This document shows, piece by piece, positions 25,770-36,091 of a DNA stretch of 58,421 bases. Origin of the DNA: Rheinheimera sp. 1928-s. GTDB lineage: Bacteria > Pseudomonadota > Gammaproteobacteria > Enterobacterales > Alteromonadaceae. The position numbers and the translations under genes are program-made. The notes below the pieces were generated by a model. It saw nothing but the letters and a program-made list of their open reading frames with translations, did not search any database and had not been told where the DNA came from. Location of the stretch: NCBI RefSeq assembly GCF_029269265.1, contig NZ_JARIXP010000012.1, positions 10,587 through 69,007 of the forward strand, given 5' to 3'. Every line of letters begins with the position of its first letter. Positions within the stretch are counted from its first letter, which is position 1.

Positions 25770-27299
25770 TTACTTTATTTTTTGCATCGGCCTGTCGTTA
25801 TGACTCCAGTCCACATGAAAAGTTTTACCTTTGGCTTTATCTGTGCGCTCAAAAGTATGAGCGCCAAAGTAATCGCGTTGTCCTTGCAACAAATTGGCAG
25901 GTAGCACTGCGGTACGGTACGAGTCGTAATAACTAAGCGCAGAACTTAATGCGGAGACAGGAATACCCGTCATAGCCGCTTCAGCCACGGCACGACGCCA
26001 GTTCATCTGATTCACCGAAATCTGTTTTGCAAAAAACGGATCCAGCAATAAGTTCTGTAAATCGTCATTACGCTCATAAGCATCGGTAATAGACTGTAAA
26101 AATACCGCACGGATAATACAGCCAGCACGCCAGATTTTAGCAATCTCGGCAAAATTCAGTTGCCAGCCATGTTCTGCAGCCGCGGTTTTCATTAAATCAA
26201 AACCCTGAGCATAGACACAGATTTTGGCGCAGTAGAGCGCGTCATGCAGCTGTTTAATCATCAACTCAGCGCTTTGGCTGGTGCAATGCTCGCGGACAGG
26301 ACCTGCCAACAAGGTGGAAGCCAGCACACGCTGATCTTTTAAGGTCGACATGGAACGGGCAAACACAGCTTCAGCTATAGTAGGTGCGGGGCAACCTAAC
26401 TCCAGACTGCTGACCGCAGTCCAAAGACCTGTGCCCTTCTGGCCGGCTTTATCCAGAATGACGTCCACCAGAGGTAAACCTGTTTCTGAATCTTTGGTCG
26501 CCAGCACCTCAGCACTGATTTCCATCAGGTAGCTATTTAAAATGCCCTGATTCCACTCTTTAAACACTTTAGACACTTGTTCTGCACTCATACCCAGTGC
26601 ATCACGCATCACTTGATAAACTTCACAAATCAGCTGCATATCGGCGTATTCGATGCCGTTGTGCACCATTTTAACGTAATGACCTGAGCCACCCGGGCCA
26701 ATATAGGTAGCACAAGGCTCACCTTCAGTCACAGGATTACCTGGTTCATGCCGCTCGAGCGGACGGCCTGTTGCAGGGTCTACCTTAGCAGCGATAGCAC
26801 GCCAGATGGGTTCAATGCGAGTCCAGGCGTATGGGTCACCACTTGGCATCAGGGATGGGCCAAAACGAGCCCCTACTTCACCACCAGAAACAGCTGTACT
26901 GAAGAAAATAAATTTCCCTTCGTAGTGTTTTTCACGGCGTACTGTGTCAGTCCACAGGCTATTGCCTGTATCGACGATAATGTCATCTGCCTGAATACCA
27001 GCATCAATCAGCTTTAAGCAGACATCATCCACAGGTTTGCCGGCTGGCACAGATAAAATAACTAAGTGAGGAGAAGATAAACGCGACAGAAGTTCTGTAT
27101 AAGAGCTGCAGCTGATCACCCGGGCCGGTTTGTCGCCCCGTTCGGCGTTGTCCTGCGCTATAACAGCTTCCAGTTTTTTATGGTCTAAATCAAAAGCGGC
27201 AACCCGATAACCGTGATCAGCCAGGTTTAAAATGAGGTTCTTCCCCATCACACCTGCGCCGACAAAACCTATATCACATAATACGGATGTCTCAGACAT
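25770..27299 (-). CDS. gnd: 6-phosphogluconate dehydrogenase (decarboxylating)
   Basis: A 509-residue long-form enzyme of the pentose phosphate pathway, making ribulose 5-phosphate, CO2 and NADPH. The Rossmann motif is GFVGAGVMGKNLILNLADHGY; the active site shows FFSTAVSGGEVGARFGPSLMPSGD, the catalytic Lys and neighbours in GPGGSGHYVKMVHNGIEYADMQL, and the C-terminal RDYFGAHTFERTDK. It lies in a minus-strand run with the glycogen genes, 89 bases downstream of the end of glgX, in a region rich in hexose-phosphate enzymes. Confidence 0.96.
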   Translation of the reverse strand: MSETSVLCDIGFVGAGVMGKNLILNLADHGYRVAAFDLDHKKLEAVIAQDNAERGDKPARVISCSSYTELLSRLSSPHLVILSVPAGKPVDDVCLKLIDAGIQADDIIVDTGNSLWTDTVRREKHYEGKFIFFSTAVSGGEVGARFGPSLMPSGDPYAWTRIEPIWRAIAAKVDPATGRPLERHEPGNPVTEGEPCATYIGPGGSGHYVKMVHNGIEYADMQLICEVYQVMRDALGMSAEQVSKVFKEWNQGILNSYLMEISAEVLATKDSETGLPLVDVILDKAGQKGTGLWTAVSSLELGCPAPTIAEAVFARSMSTLKDQRVLASTLLAGPVREHCTSQSAELMIKQLHDALYCAKICVYAQGFDLMKTAAAEHGWQLNFAEIAKIWRAGCIIRAVFLQSITDAYERNDDLQNLLLDPFFAKQISVNQMNWRRAVAEAAMTGIPVSALSSALSYYDSYRTAVLPANLLQGQRDYFGAHTFERTDKAKGKTFHVDWSHNDRPMQKIK

Positions 27300-27388
27300 T
27301 TGATTTTCCTTTTAAAATCCGGCACTGCAAAAGTGGCCGCGATTATACTGGAAAACTTCAGATAAAGAAAAAGCTCAGCGGAAAAAAC

Positions 27389-29440
27389 TCAACTCCAGAT
27401 GGATAAAGATCGTTCACTCTGCAGATAACGGGTTCTGGTTGCTGTTTTTTCCAGCGGCTCACCTGTTTCAAACTGAGTATCAAGCAACAGTTGCCAACTT
27501 TTTTTCGGTAACTCGACCTGAAGTGGATGATCACTGGCGTTGATAATCACCAGCATGGCCTGATGATCTTTTAAATGTTCGATCACAAAAACACAGTTGG
27601 TTTTGTAGGGATCTGTCCAGTGTTCGTCTTGCTTTATACTGCCATCGGCCAAATACCAGCTCACCTGATGCTTATCACCATGCAATTGGTACTGATCATC
27701 CAGCAAAGAGAGCTGCTGTAAGCAACTGAATTGCTGGCGCAGCTGGATCATCTTTTTGACAAAAATCAAAAACTGAGTGGCCTGATAATCCAGTTGCCAA
27801 TGCAGCCAGCTAATCTCATTGTCCTGACAATAGGCATTGTTATTGCCTTGCTGAGTTTGACTCAACTCGTCTCCGCCCAACCAATGCACTATGCCTTGGC
27901 TGAGCATCAGGCTGGCGACCAGATTACGTTTGTGCTGAAACCGTTTCTGCAGAATGTCGGCATCGCTGCTTGGGCCTTCAACACCGTAATTCAGACTTAA
28001 ATTATGACCATGGCCATCGCGATTTTGCTCTGCATTCAGCCAGTTGTGTTTATCCTGATAACACACCATATCCTGCAAGGTAAAACCATCGTGGTAACTG
28101 ATGTAATTTACGCTACAACAGGCTGGTTTATGATGTTTCTGGAAAATATCACGTGACCCCAGTAAACGAGTGGCAAATTGTGGCAACTGGCCTGGGTCTT
28201 GTCGCCAGAACGAGCGAAAAGTATCACGGCATTTGTCGTTTAGCTCCGACCAATGCGCCGGAAATTGTCCAAGCTGGTAACCAAAAGGCCCCAAATCCCA
28301 GGGTTCAGCAATCAGTTTGACCTGGCTCAACACCGGGTCCTGGGCTATAACCTGTAAAAAGGTGGCATAGGCATCAAAACGTTTATGCTCTCGGGCTAAG
28401 GTCACAGCCAAATCAAAGCGGAATCCATCGACCTGCATTTCTGTCGCCCAATACCGCAGTGCGTCCAGCACCAAACGCTGAGTCACAGGATGTGCCACAT
28501 TCAGCGTATTGCCACAGCCACTGTAATTGCAATTTTGCTGGTAGTCGGTAATGTCGGCATGATTTTCAAACAGGTAATAATGTCTGTTGGCTAAGCCTCT
28601 GAAACTTAAACGGTATTCTTCAGCTTCTGCGGTATGGTTGAACACCACATCCAGAATAACTTCCAGTCCATGCTGATGATAAGTACGCACCAGCTCTTTG
28701 AACTCTGTCACCGCATCATCCACCTGATAACGAGCATCAGGAGCAAAAAAGTTTATCGGGTTATAACCCCAATAATTAGTCAGCTTCAGTTTTTCTAAGC
28801 GGGGTTCACTCATAAAGCTGGCCACAGGCAACAGCTGTACTGTGGTAATGCCCAAATCTTTTAAATGCTGGATCACAGCCGGATGACACATGCCCTGATA
28901 TTTACCACGAAGCGCTTCGGGCACGTCAGGATGCAACTTGGTCAGCCCTTTGACATGGGCTTCATAAATAATGGTTTTTTCACGAGGTATCAAAGGCTTT
29001 TTACTGTTTTGCCAGTCAAACTGTGGTGCGGCCAATACGCCTTTGGGCACCATATAGTGACTGTGAACCTGATAGAGTCGTTCATTCCAGACTAAAGCCC
29101 GGTTCAGTTGCTTGGCATAAGGGTCTATTAACAATCTGTTGCGATCAAACACCAGGCCTGAACTTGCCTGACACACCCCTGCCGCCCGCAGGCCATACAA
29201 AGTGCCGTTTTCAATGCCTTCAATATGTAAATGCCAGACTTCTCCGGTGCGAGCGAAAAACTCTATTTCTGCCAGAGGTTCTTCAGTATCGGGGCAAAAC
29301 AAACACAACCAGAGCGCAGATGCATCAGGTGCGTAAACGGAAAAGTTCCAGCTATGTGAACCTGTCTGGCTAGGGCCTGGAGGATAGGCAGTGCCTGTAC
29401 TGCTTATCCATTCAGGGTTCTGCTCTGCTAAGGTATTCAT
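27389..29440 (-). CDS. glgX: glycogen debranching enzyme GlgX
   Basis: A 683-residue GH13 isoamylase-type enzyme that cleaves alpha-1,6 branches of phosphorylase-limit glycogen. An N-terminal CBM48 domain is followed by the catalytic barrel with nucleophile Asp343 (DGFRFDLAVTLA), acid/base Glu in LIAEPWDLGPFGYQLG and the third Asp in ISYHDGFTLQDMV. The tail LSLNYGVEGPSSD and GGDELSQTQQGNNNAY fit GlgX. The start codon overlaps the end of glgB by four bases (ATGA), so the two are translationally coupled. Confidence 0.94.
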   Translation of the reverse strand: MNTLAEQNPEWISSTGTAYPPGPSQTGSHSWNFSVYAPDASALWLCLFCPDTEEPLAEIEFFARTGEVWHLHIEGIENGTLYGLRAAGVCQASSGLVFDRNRLLIDPYAKQLNRALVWNERLYQVHSHYMVPKGVLAAPQFDWQNSKKPLIPREKTIIYEAHVKGLTKLHPDVPEALRGKYQGMCHPAVIQHLKDLGITTVQLLPVASFMSEPRLEKLKLTNYWGYNPINFFAPDARYQVDDAVTEFKELVRTYHQHGLEVILDVVFNHTAEAEEYRLSFRGLANRHYYLFENHADITDYQQNCNYSGCGNTLNVAHPVTQRLVLDALRYWATEMQVDGFRFDLAVTLAREHKRFDAYATFLQVIAQDPVLSQVKLIAEPWDLGPFGYQLGQFPAHWSELNDKCRDTFRSFWRQDPGQLPQFATRLLGSRDIFQKHHKPACCSVNYISYHDGFTLQDMVCYQDKHNWLNAEQNRDGHGHNLSLNYGVEGPSSDADILQKRFQHKRNLVASLMLSQGIVHWLGGDELSQTQQGNNNAYCQDNEISWLHWQLDYQATQFLIFVKKMIQLRQQFSCLQQLSLLDDQYQLHGDKHQVSWYLADGSIKQDEHWTDPYKTNCVFVIEHLKDHQAMLVIINASDHPLQVELPKKSWQLLLDTQFETGEPLEKTATRTRYLQSERSLSIWS

Positions 29441-31614
29441 TTTATTTTTCTTCTCAAGTACAGGGTCGACAAGGGCGGCAAATCCAGTTGAACCTTGTAA
29501 TTTAAACCAAAATCAGCGGCGGGATGCGCCAGCAGATATTCACCCACAGGATAATTGCTGCCCCAATAATATTCGCTGTCAGTATTGAGGATCACTTCGT
29601 ATTCTCCCTGCTCTGCCACAGACAAACCGAAACCACTTCTAGGTACAGGAGTAAAGTTACTGACCACATACACAGCCTGACCTTGCTGATCCAGACGGTA
29701 AAAGCTTAAGGTGCTGTGCTCAGCGTCCTGATAATTAATCCAGCGAAAGCCTTGAGCATCGTGATCCAACTGATGCAGCGGCGTGCAGCTTCTGTAGGTA
29801 AGGTTTAAGTCACGGAACAGTTGCTGTACCCCTTTGTGTTTTTCAAAGGACAATAAAAACCACGGCAGTTGTTGATTGTGATCCCACTCCGAACCCTGGC
29901 CAAATTCATTGCCCATAAAGTTCAGTTTTTTGCCTGGATGCGCAAACATAAAGGCGTAATAAGCCCTTAAATTAGCGGCTTGTTGCCACTCATCACCGGG
30001 CATTTTATTGATAATGCTACCTTTACCATGCACCACTTCGTCATGTGATAAAGGTAAAATAAAGTTTTCGTTAAAGGCATACACCATAGAAAAGGTTAAA
30101 TCGTTATGGTGAAACTTACGATAGGCTGGATCTTTGCTGATATAACGCAGGCTGTCATTCATCCAGCCCATATTCCATTTGAAACCAAAACCTAAACCGC
30201 CCAAATCCACAGGCCGGGTGACGCCATTAAAGGATGTCGACTCTTCAGCAATCATCATGGCTTTAGGGTACTGGCTGTAGACTTCACTATTGAGCCAACG
30301 GAACAAGCTTATGGCTTCGTAATTATGGTTGCCCCCGTCTATATTCGGCACCCATTCACCGTCGCGGCGGGAATAATCCAGATACAGCATAGAAGCCACT
30401 GCATCCACCCGCAGCGCATCAATATGGAAATAGTCTAGCCAAAACAAGGCGCTGGCCACCAGGAACTGTCTGACAGGGTCTTTGCCGTAATCGTAAATGC
30501 AGGAATTCCAGTCCGGATGCCAGCCACGACGAGGATCTTCGTATTCGTATAAATGACTACCATCAAAACGGGCTAACCCATGAGCATCTTCAGGGAAATG
30601 CGCCGGAACCCAATCTAAAATCACCCCTATTCCAGCCTGGTGGCAGGCATCAACAAAAGCTTTAAATTGATCTGGTGTGCCAAAACGTGAGGTCGCAGCA
30701 AATAAGCCCAAAGGTTGGTAACCCCAGGAGCCAGAGTATGGATGCTCCATCACAGGGAGCAATTCAATATGGGTGTAGCCCATATCCAGTACATAAGGAA
30801 TAAGCTCAAGCGCCAACTCGTTATAGCTCAGAGGTTCGCCATGCTGATTGTGTTTCCAGGACCCCGGATGCAACTCATAAATACTCATCGGCTGATGATA
30901 AGGGTCAAAATGACGCTGTTGCCATTCTTGGTCATGCCACTGATATTTACTGTGGTCGTAGACTAAAGAAGCATGAGATGGGTATTGCTCTGCAGCAAAA
31001 GCTAAAGGATCCGCTTTATGGGGCAATAAATTACCAAAAGCATCTTTGATCTCAAATTTATAACGCACACCAGCCCCAACTTCTGGTATCACCAGCACCC
31101 AATGACCACATTCAGTGCGCTGCATCGGATGACGACGACCATCCCACTGGTTCATATCACCAATCAGGCTGACGCTGGACGCATTAGGCGCAAACACAGC
31201 AAAACGAGTGCCACTGAGTTTCTTTTTACCCAGATTGAGTTCAACCAGTTGTGCACCGAGCTGTTTATAAAGGTTCTCTGGCTTGCTATTGACAAAATGC
31301 ACAGCGTAATAAGCTTCATCTTGAAACTGATAAGGGTCTATCAACATATAATTATGGTGATGAGGGGTTTCTATCTGAAAATAATACGGGCTTGCTTTGC
31401 GTTTAGTGGGTAATTCCAGCTCAAATAAGCCATGCAATACAGCCTGAGCTGTCATCAAACCTAAAGATTTGCCAGTCGCAAAATCAAAAACCTCTACTTT
31501 GGCGGCATCAGGCAAGTAGGCACGGATCATTAAACCTTTGGTTGCACCTTTTTGCCAGGACAATACAGAGAATGGAGAAGAACAACTGGCAGAGGCTAAC
31601 TGAGTTACGGACAT
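29437..31614 (-). CDS. glgB: 1,4-alpha-glucan branching enzyme GlgB
   Basis: A 725-residue GH13 enzyme that introduces alpha-1,6 branches into glycogen. Two N-terminal beta domains (CBM48 type, RFAVFAPNASSVSLIGDMNQWDG) precede the barrel with Asp404 (DALRVDAVASM), the Glu of MIAEESTSF and the Asp of PLSHDEVVHGKGS. Length and positions match E. coli GlgB (728 aa, Asp405). Followed by glgX in the same unit. Confidence 0.96.
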   Translation of the reverse strand: MSVTQLASASCSSPFSVLSWQKGATKGLMIRAYLPDAAKVEVFDFATGKSLGLMTAQAVLHGLFELELPTKRKASPYYFQIETPHHHNYMLIDPYQFQDEAYYAVHFVNSKPENLYKQLGAQLVELNLGKKKLSGTRFAVFAPNASSVSLIGDMNQWDGRRHPMQRTECGHWVLVIPEVGAGVRYKFEIKDAFGNLLPHKADPLAFAAEQYPSHASLVYDHSKYQWHDQEWQQRHFDPYHQPMSIYELHPGSWKHNQHGEPLSYNELALELIPYVLDMGYTHIELLPVMEHPYSGSWGYQPLGLFAATSRFGTPDQFKAFVDACHQAGIGVILDWVPAHFPEDAHGLARFDGSHLYEYEDPRRGWHPDWNSCIYDYGKDPVRQFLVASALFWLDYFHIDALRVDAVASMLYLDYSRRDGEWVPNIDGGNHNYEAISLFRWLNSEVYSQYPKAMMIAEESTSFNGVTRPVDLGGLGFGFKWNMGWMNDSLRYISKDPAYRKFHHNDLTFSMVYAFNENFILPLSHDEVVHGKGSIINKMPGDEWQQAANLRAYYAFMFAHPGKKLNFMGNEFGQGSEWDHNQQLPWFLLSFEKHKGVQQLFRDLNLTYRSCTPLHQLDHDAQGFRWINYQDAEHSTLSFYRLDQQGQAVYVVSNFTPVPRSGFGLSVAEQGEYEVILNTDSEYYWGSNYPVGEYLLAHPAADFGLNYKVQLDLPPLSTLYLRRKIK

Positions 31615-31669
31615 GAACTATCCTTTTGATTTTTTTACCGTCTTAGTTTCTAAGATAACAAATTACACT

Positions 31670-31697
31670 AAAACTGCCATGGAGTTATGGCAGTTTT
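31670..31697 (-). terminator. terminator between malQ and glgB
   Basis: AAAACTGCCAT at 31670-31680 pairs perfectly with ATGGCAGTTTT at 31687-31697, loop GGAGTT. A second hairpin (GAAGCCAT...ATGGCTTC) lies just before it, between 31700 and the malQ end. Together they separate malQ from glgB-glgX. Confidence 0.82.
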
Positions 31698-31780
31698 ATA
31701 GCCAAATTATTTGAAGCCATAGCTTTAGCTCTTTGCCATGGCTTCAACAATTCAACGAGCAGTCTGTCTTTTGGGGTCCT

Positions 31781-33964
31781 TCAACTGCGACGAAGGCGCG
31801 TCAGATCCTGCAACAATTGATTGACGTTTTGCTGTTGTGTCAGTTGTTCCAGCGTCATGGTCAACTTACGTCGCCAGTTCGGGTATTCATCGCTGGTACC
31901 GGGAATATTGACTGGTTGCGTCATTTCCATCCAATCTTCCAGCTGCAAACACAATAACTGACTGGAGCCTTTGGCGACATGGCGCTGAATAGCATAACTC
32001 AGTTCTGTACTCATCCCCACCTGATCGACACTGTGGCTAAAGTTAGGGTCCAGCATCTGATGGCCATGCAAAGAGTTTAAGATCTTTTGCTTGTCTTCAT
32101 GGCGGGACTGAAATAAAGCTGGCAATTGATGATCCTGATACAAGCCAACATCTTTGCCTAAACTTAAGTCTCCACAATGCCAGTAGCCTATTAAGGTTGG
32201 CATATCATGGGTCGTCAGAGTGGCCATGGCCTGCACTGGATAATGTCCAGGAGAGACATAACCACCATCTTCGGCTTTTTCAAAGAAAAATACCCGGTAC
32301 GAATACATACCATATTCAGCCAGAATTTCGCGAATACCGTCTGGCACTGTGCCTAAATCTTCGCCTATTACCACCACCTGATGGCGCTGCGACTCAAGGG
32401 CTAAAATACCTAACAAATCCTGAATTGGGTAATAGATGTAAGCGCCATCCCCTGCACTTTCAGCCCCTTTCGGTACCCACCACAACCGCAATAAAGCCAT
32501 GACGTGGTCAATACGCAGCGCACCTGAGTTCTGCATATTGGCGCGGAATAAATCGATCATAGGCCGGTAAGCTTGCTGGAACATTTGATAAGGCAACATA
32601 GGAGGTAAACCCCAGTTTTGGCCTTTAGGTCCTAAAATATCCGGCGGCGCACCCACACTGGCACCACGGCAATACAATTCCGGGTTACCCCAAATTTCAG
32701 TCGAAGCTTCACTGACGCCAACAGCAAGGTCACGGTACAAACCTAATAACATGCCCTGCTCTTTGGCAAAGGCTTGCGCCTTGGCCAGCTGTTCACGGGC
32801 AATAAATTGCAGATAACAATAAAAATCCAGTTCGTGGGCATGCTCTTTGGCAAAAGCCAGCACTTCTTCACTATCTGGCCTTTGCCAGGCTTCAGGCCAT
32901 ACAGGCCAGCCCCAGGCATGGATGTCTTTTTGGATCAAATGGGCGTGAATTGCATCGTACAGTGCCAACTGTAATAAACTTTCACCAGATTGTTGTTTAA
33001 ATACAGAAAATGCCTGCGCCAGTTCAGTATGTTCTGCCTGATGCTCAGTAAACCATTGATACAATGCCTTTAACACAGGCAACTTCAAGCGAGTCACAGC
33101 AGTGTAATCAACCCAGTCTGCAGCCCGGGCAGCTTCGAGTTGTTGTTTAAACCCTGGCGCACTGACCAGCTGTTTTACTTGCTGGCATTGCTCAAAACCA
33201 ATCATTTCTGGCACTGCTAAATAGATAATATTTAACCAGCGGCGAGATGAAGGACTGTAAGGGCTGGCGGATTCCGGCATGGCTGGATAAAGCGCATGGA
33301 TAGGGTTTAAACCGACAAAATCGGCACCTTGTTTGGCTAAATGGCCAAGCAGAAAACGCAGATCAGCAAAATCACCCACACCCCAGTTTTGCTCTGAACG
33401 CACGCAGTACAATTGCACCGATACGCCCCATTGTTTTTGCTTCTTAAATTCGGCAGGTTGGAAACAGGCAGATGGTGTAATGATCAGCGATTGCACAAAG
33501 TCCAGCTCGCCTATAGTCAGACTTAAACTATGGTAACCCTGCTCCAGCAGCACTGGCAAAGTCCATTGATATTGCTGATATTCTTCAGCATCAAATACCA
33601 TCACCTGATTTAACTCTGCATCTTCTGTCGCGGTCAGAGTGAAGTGATGAGTTTTTCCCTGTTCGGTGGTCAAGACCAGTTCTAATGCGGTATTGGCGAG
33701 CACTATAGGTAACTTCAGTTGGATCTGAGTATCCTGGCCGGACTTTTGCACCGAGACCGGATCCAATAATTGTTCCCAGTGGTCTTGTTGACGTTCCAAC
33801 AATTGCTCACGGGCAAGGGCGTCATTGTCCACAGCAAAGCCTTGAGCAGCCAATAAAGTGAGTAAGTTTTTCTCTGCGACTTCTGATTGGTTGCCCCAAG
33901 CGTCGGTAAATTGTGTTTCTATGCCAGTGAAGGCAATCAGATCAGAAAGTAATTGTTTGTCCAT
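31781..33964 (-). CDS. malQ: 4-alpha-glucanotransferase (amylomaltase) MalQ
   Basis: A 727-residue GH77 enzyme. The catalytic nucleophile is Asp486 in ALRIDHVMALLRLWW, the acid/base Glu is in VVIGEDLGTVPDGI and the third Asp in TLTTHDMPTLIGYW. The 250s-loop region and the N-terminal beta domains of the E. coli type (694 aa) are present. It disproportionates malto-oligosaccharides released by debranching. It is divergent from gapA across a 185-base region that contains the HexR-type operator. Confidence 0.95.
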   Translation of the reverse strand: MDKQLLSDLIAFTGIETQFTDAWGNQSEVAEKNLLTLLAAQGFAVDNDALAREQLLERQQDHWEQLLDPVSVQKSGQDTQIQLKLPIVLANTALELVLTTEQGKTHHFTLTATEDAELNQVMVFDAEEYQQYQWTLPVLLEQGYHSLSLTIGELDFVQSLIITPSACFQPAEFKKQKQWGVSVQLYCVRSEQNWGVGDFADLRFLLGHLAKQGADFVGLNPIHALYPAMPESASPYSPSSRRWLNIIYLAVPEMIGFEQCQQVKQLVSAPGFKQQLEAARAADWVDYTAVTRLKLPVLKALYQWFTEHQAEHTELAQAFSVFKQQSGESLLQLALYDAIHAHLIQKDIHAWGWPVWPEAWQRPDSEEVLAFAKEHAHELDFYCYLQFIAREQLAKAQAFAKEQGMLLGLYRDLAVGVSEASTEIWGNPELYCRGASVGAPPDILGPKGQNWGLPPMLPYQMFQQAYRPMIDLFRANMQNSGALRIDHVMALLRLWWVPKGAESAGDGAYIYYPIQDLLGILALESQRHQVVVIGEDLGTVPDGIREILAEYGMYSYRVFFFEKAEDGGYVSPGHYPVQAMATLTTHDMPTLIGYWHCGDLSLGKDVGLYQDHQLPALFQSRHEDKQKILNSLHGHQMLDPNFSHSVDQVGMSTELSYAIQRHVAKGSSQLLCLQLEDWMEMTQPVNIPGTSDEYPNWRRKLTMTLEQLTQQQNVNQLLQDLTRLRRS

Positions 33965-34106
33965 AAAGGCTCCAGCGACCCGCTTTTTGCTCGGAAAAGT
34001 AAATGGTTAGGAAAAATTAACTACCACAGTCTACTCCAGATTCAAGGCCTGGATTAACAAAATACGAATGCATAACTTTTTTGCACTTGAAAAGAATGAC
34101 AAAAAA

Positions 34107-34121
34107 TGTAATTTTATTACA
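34107..34121. promoter_or_regulatory. HexR-type operator at gapA
   Basis: A perfect 15-base palindrome, TGTAATTTTATTACA, identical to the published-type HexR consensus TGTAATwwwATTACA of gammaproteobacteria (from memory). A further ATTACA half-site follows at about 34129-34134. It lies 29-43 bases upstream of the gapA start, where a repressor would overlap the promoter. HexR, a KDPG-responsive RpiR-family regulator, controls central sugar genes in Shewanella and relatives; its gene is not in the window. Confidence 0.78.
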
Positions 34122-34149
34122 GAATTAAATTACAGTCTGGGGATAGGTT

Positions 34150-35163
34150 ATGACAATTCGTGTAGCAATTAATGGTTTTGGCCGCATTGGCCGCAACGTT
34201 TTACGCGCTTTATATGAGTCAAAGAAGAATTATGACATCAAAGTTGTAGCCATAAACGATTTAGGCGATGCCGCTATTAACGCCCATTTACTGAAGTACG
34301 ATACAGCTCACGGCATCTTTTTCGCTGACGTAGAACACTCAGACAAAGCTATTTTCGTAAATAAAGATGAAATTCTGACGTTAAGTGAGCGTAGTCCTGC
34401 AAAGCTGCCTTGGGCGGAACTCAATATTGACGTGGTGCTTGAATGTACAGGTCTGTTCACCAATCGTCAGACTGCTGGTGCGCATTTAACGGCAGGTGCT
34501 AAAAAAGTCATTATCTCTGCTCCGGCCAAAGATGTGGATGCCACTGTAGTTTATGGTGTAAACCATGATGTGATCACCAAAGACATGACCATCATCTCTA
34601 ACGCGTCATGCACCACCAACTGTTTATCTCCTATCGCCAAGCCGTTAAACGACGCTTTAGGCATTGAATCAGGCTTAATGACCACTATTCATGCGTACAC
34701 CAATGACCAGCGTTTAAGTGATGTGTATCACACAGACGTGCGTCGTGCCCGTGCAGCGGCCATGTCAATGATCCCTACTCAGACTGGCGCAGCAGCAGCT
34801 GTAGGCTTGGTAGTACCAGAGCTGAAAGGTAAATTTGATGGTTTAGCTGTACGTGTACCAACTCTGAACGTGTCTTTAGTGGATTTATCGTTCATCGCTG
34901 GTCGTCACACCACAGTCGAAGAAGTCAACGATATTATCCGTAAAGCTGCAGCACAAAGCCCGATGAATCAGGTACTGGCAGTGAACGACTTGCCATTAGT
35001 GTCCGTCGACTTTAACCACAACCCGATGTCCTCTATTTTTGATGCCAGCGAAACCCGTGTAAACGGTCGCCTGGTCAAAGTAATGGCGTGGTATGACAAT
35101 GAGTGGGGGTTCAGTAACCGTATGCTGGACAACACTGTTGAACTGATGAAACATAGTCAGTAA
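34150..35163 (+). CDS. gapA: glyceraldehyde-3-phosphate dehydrogenase, type I
   Basis: A 337-residue GAPDH. N-terminal NAD motif [15 protein letters not shown], catalytic Cys154 in [15 protein letters not shown], general-base His in TIHAYTNDQ, and C-terminal [14 protein letters not shown]. Erythrose-4-phosphate dehydrogenase (Epd) is the main alternative, but HAYTNDQ and [14 protein letters not shown] are GAPDH-type. It begins a short unit with the mutarotase gene, separated by a hairpin, and has a HexR-type operator upstream, so it is likely the glycolytic partner of the long-form GAPDH at 22870-24321. Confidence 0.93.
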   Translation: MTIRVAINGFGRIGRNVLRALYESKKNYDIKVVAINDLGDAAINAHLLKYDTAHGIFFADVEHSDKAIFVNKDEILTLSERSPAKLPWAELNIDVVLECTGLFTNRQTAGAHLTAGAKKVIISAPAKDVDATVVYGVNHDVITKDMTIISNASCTTNCLSPIAKPLNDALGIESGLMTTIHAYTNDQRLSDVYHTDVRRARAAAMSMIPTQTGAAAAVGLVVPELKGKFDGLAVRVPTLNVSLVDLSFIAGRHTTVEEVNDIIRKAAAQSPMNQVLAVNDLPLVSVDFNHNPMSSIFDASETRVNGRLVKVMAWYDNEWGFSNRMLDNTVELMKHSQ

Positions 35164-35180
35164 GCTTCAGACACCCCACC

Positions 35181-35205
35181 AAGGCGGCTTTTTAGCCGCC
35201 TTTTC
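35181..35205 (+). terminator. terminator after gapA
   Basis: AAGGCGGCT/AGCCGCCTT (35181-35189 with 35194-35202), loop TTTT, followed by a T-rich tract. Partial read-through into the mutarotase gene is likely because that gene follows at once. Confidence 0.85.
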
Positions 35206-35230
35206 TTTCTGTTGAATTTAAGGATACAAG

Positions 35231-36091
35231 ATGACCCCAAATGCTATTACTGCACACTCAGGTTTTGCCCATTTAAAGGATTTACCTTGTTATGTCTTAA
35301 CGTGCGGCCAGGCTAAAGCTGTGATCAGTAGCTATGGTGCTCATCTGCTCTCTTATCAGCCGAAAGCTGACACCGAAGTCATTTATCTGTCACCAGAAGC
35401 AGAGTGGCAAGACAACACACCCATTCGTGGTGGTGTGCCTGTGTGTTGGCCCTGGTTTGGCCCTGCCGCCGCTGAACTTAATCCTGCACAGCAAAAACTG
35501 CCGAATCATGGGGTGGTGCGCACCGAACTATGGCAACTGGTGAAAAAGTCGGTGTCAGAACATGCTGTAATCATTGAATTTGGCATCACCACCGGCAGCT
35601 TACCTTATCAGGACGCTCCTGCTTATTTAAGCTTACAACTCACTTTAACTGAAACTGACTTAACCCTGACGCTGAACTCAGATCAGGCTGTGCAACAAGC
35701 TGCACTCCATAGCTATTTTGTGGTGGATTCAGTACATCAGGCTGTCGTTTGTGATTTAACAGGCAATTATCTGGATAAAGTCCAGGCAGGCAAAGAGTTT
35801 CATCAAACCACCGAAGAACTCAGATTCAGCGAAGAAGTTGATCGGGTCTATCTGAGTACACCAGAGCAATTAACACTCAAGGATGGCAAAGCCCGACTTC
35901 AGATCTGTCAGCAGGGTCATGATGCCAGCGTGTTATGGAACCCATGGTCAGAGAAAGCCGCAGTGTTAAAAGATTTACCGGATCTTGGGTATCTGGATTT
36001 TGTGTGTGTTGAAACCGCGCGTTTAAGCCTGAACAATAAAACACCACTGCAACTGGTGCAGCAGATCCGCTATTCAGGCCAGCTGGAGTAA
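35231..36091 (+). CDS. D-hexose-6-phosphate mutarotase, YeaD-like
   Basis: A 286-residue aldose-1-epimerase-fold protein. GGVPVCWPWFGP, LPNHGVVRTELW (with the conserved His), ALHSYFVV and the late VLWNPWSEKA...YLDFVCVE are marks of the YeaD group, which interconverts the anomers of glucose 6-phosphate and galactose 6-phosphate. gapA-yeaD is also the order in E. coli. The 3' end overlaps the convergent lipoprotein gene by 22 bases. Confidence 0.92.
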   Translation: MTPNAITAHSGFAHLKDLPCYVLTCGQAKAVISSYGAHLLSYQPKADTEVIYLSPEAEWQDNTPIRGGVPVCWPWFGPAAAELNPAQQKLPNHGVVRTELWQLVKKSVSEHAVIIEFGITTGSLPYQDAPAYLSLQLTLTETDLTLTLNSDQAVQQAALHSYFVVDSVHQAVVCDLTGNYLDKVQAGKEFHQTTEELRFSEEVDRVYLSTPEQLTLKDGKARLQICQQGHDASVLWNPWSEKAAVLKDLPDLGYLDFVCVETARLSLNNKTPLQLVQQIRYSGQLE

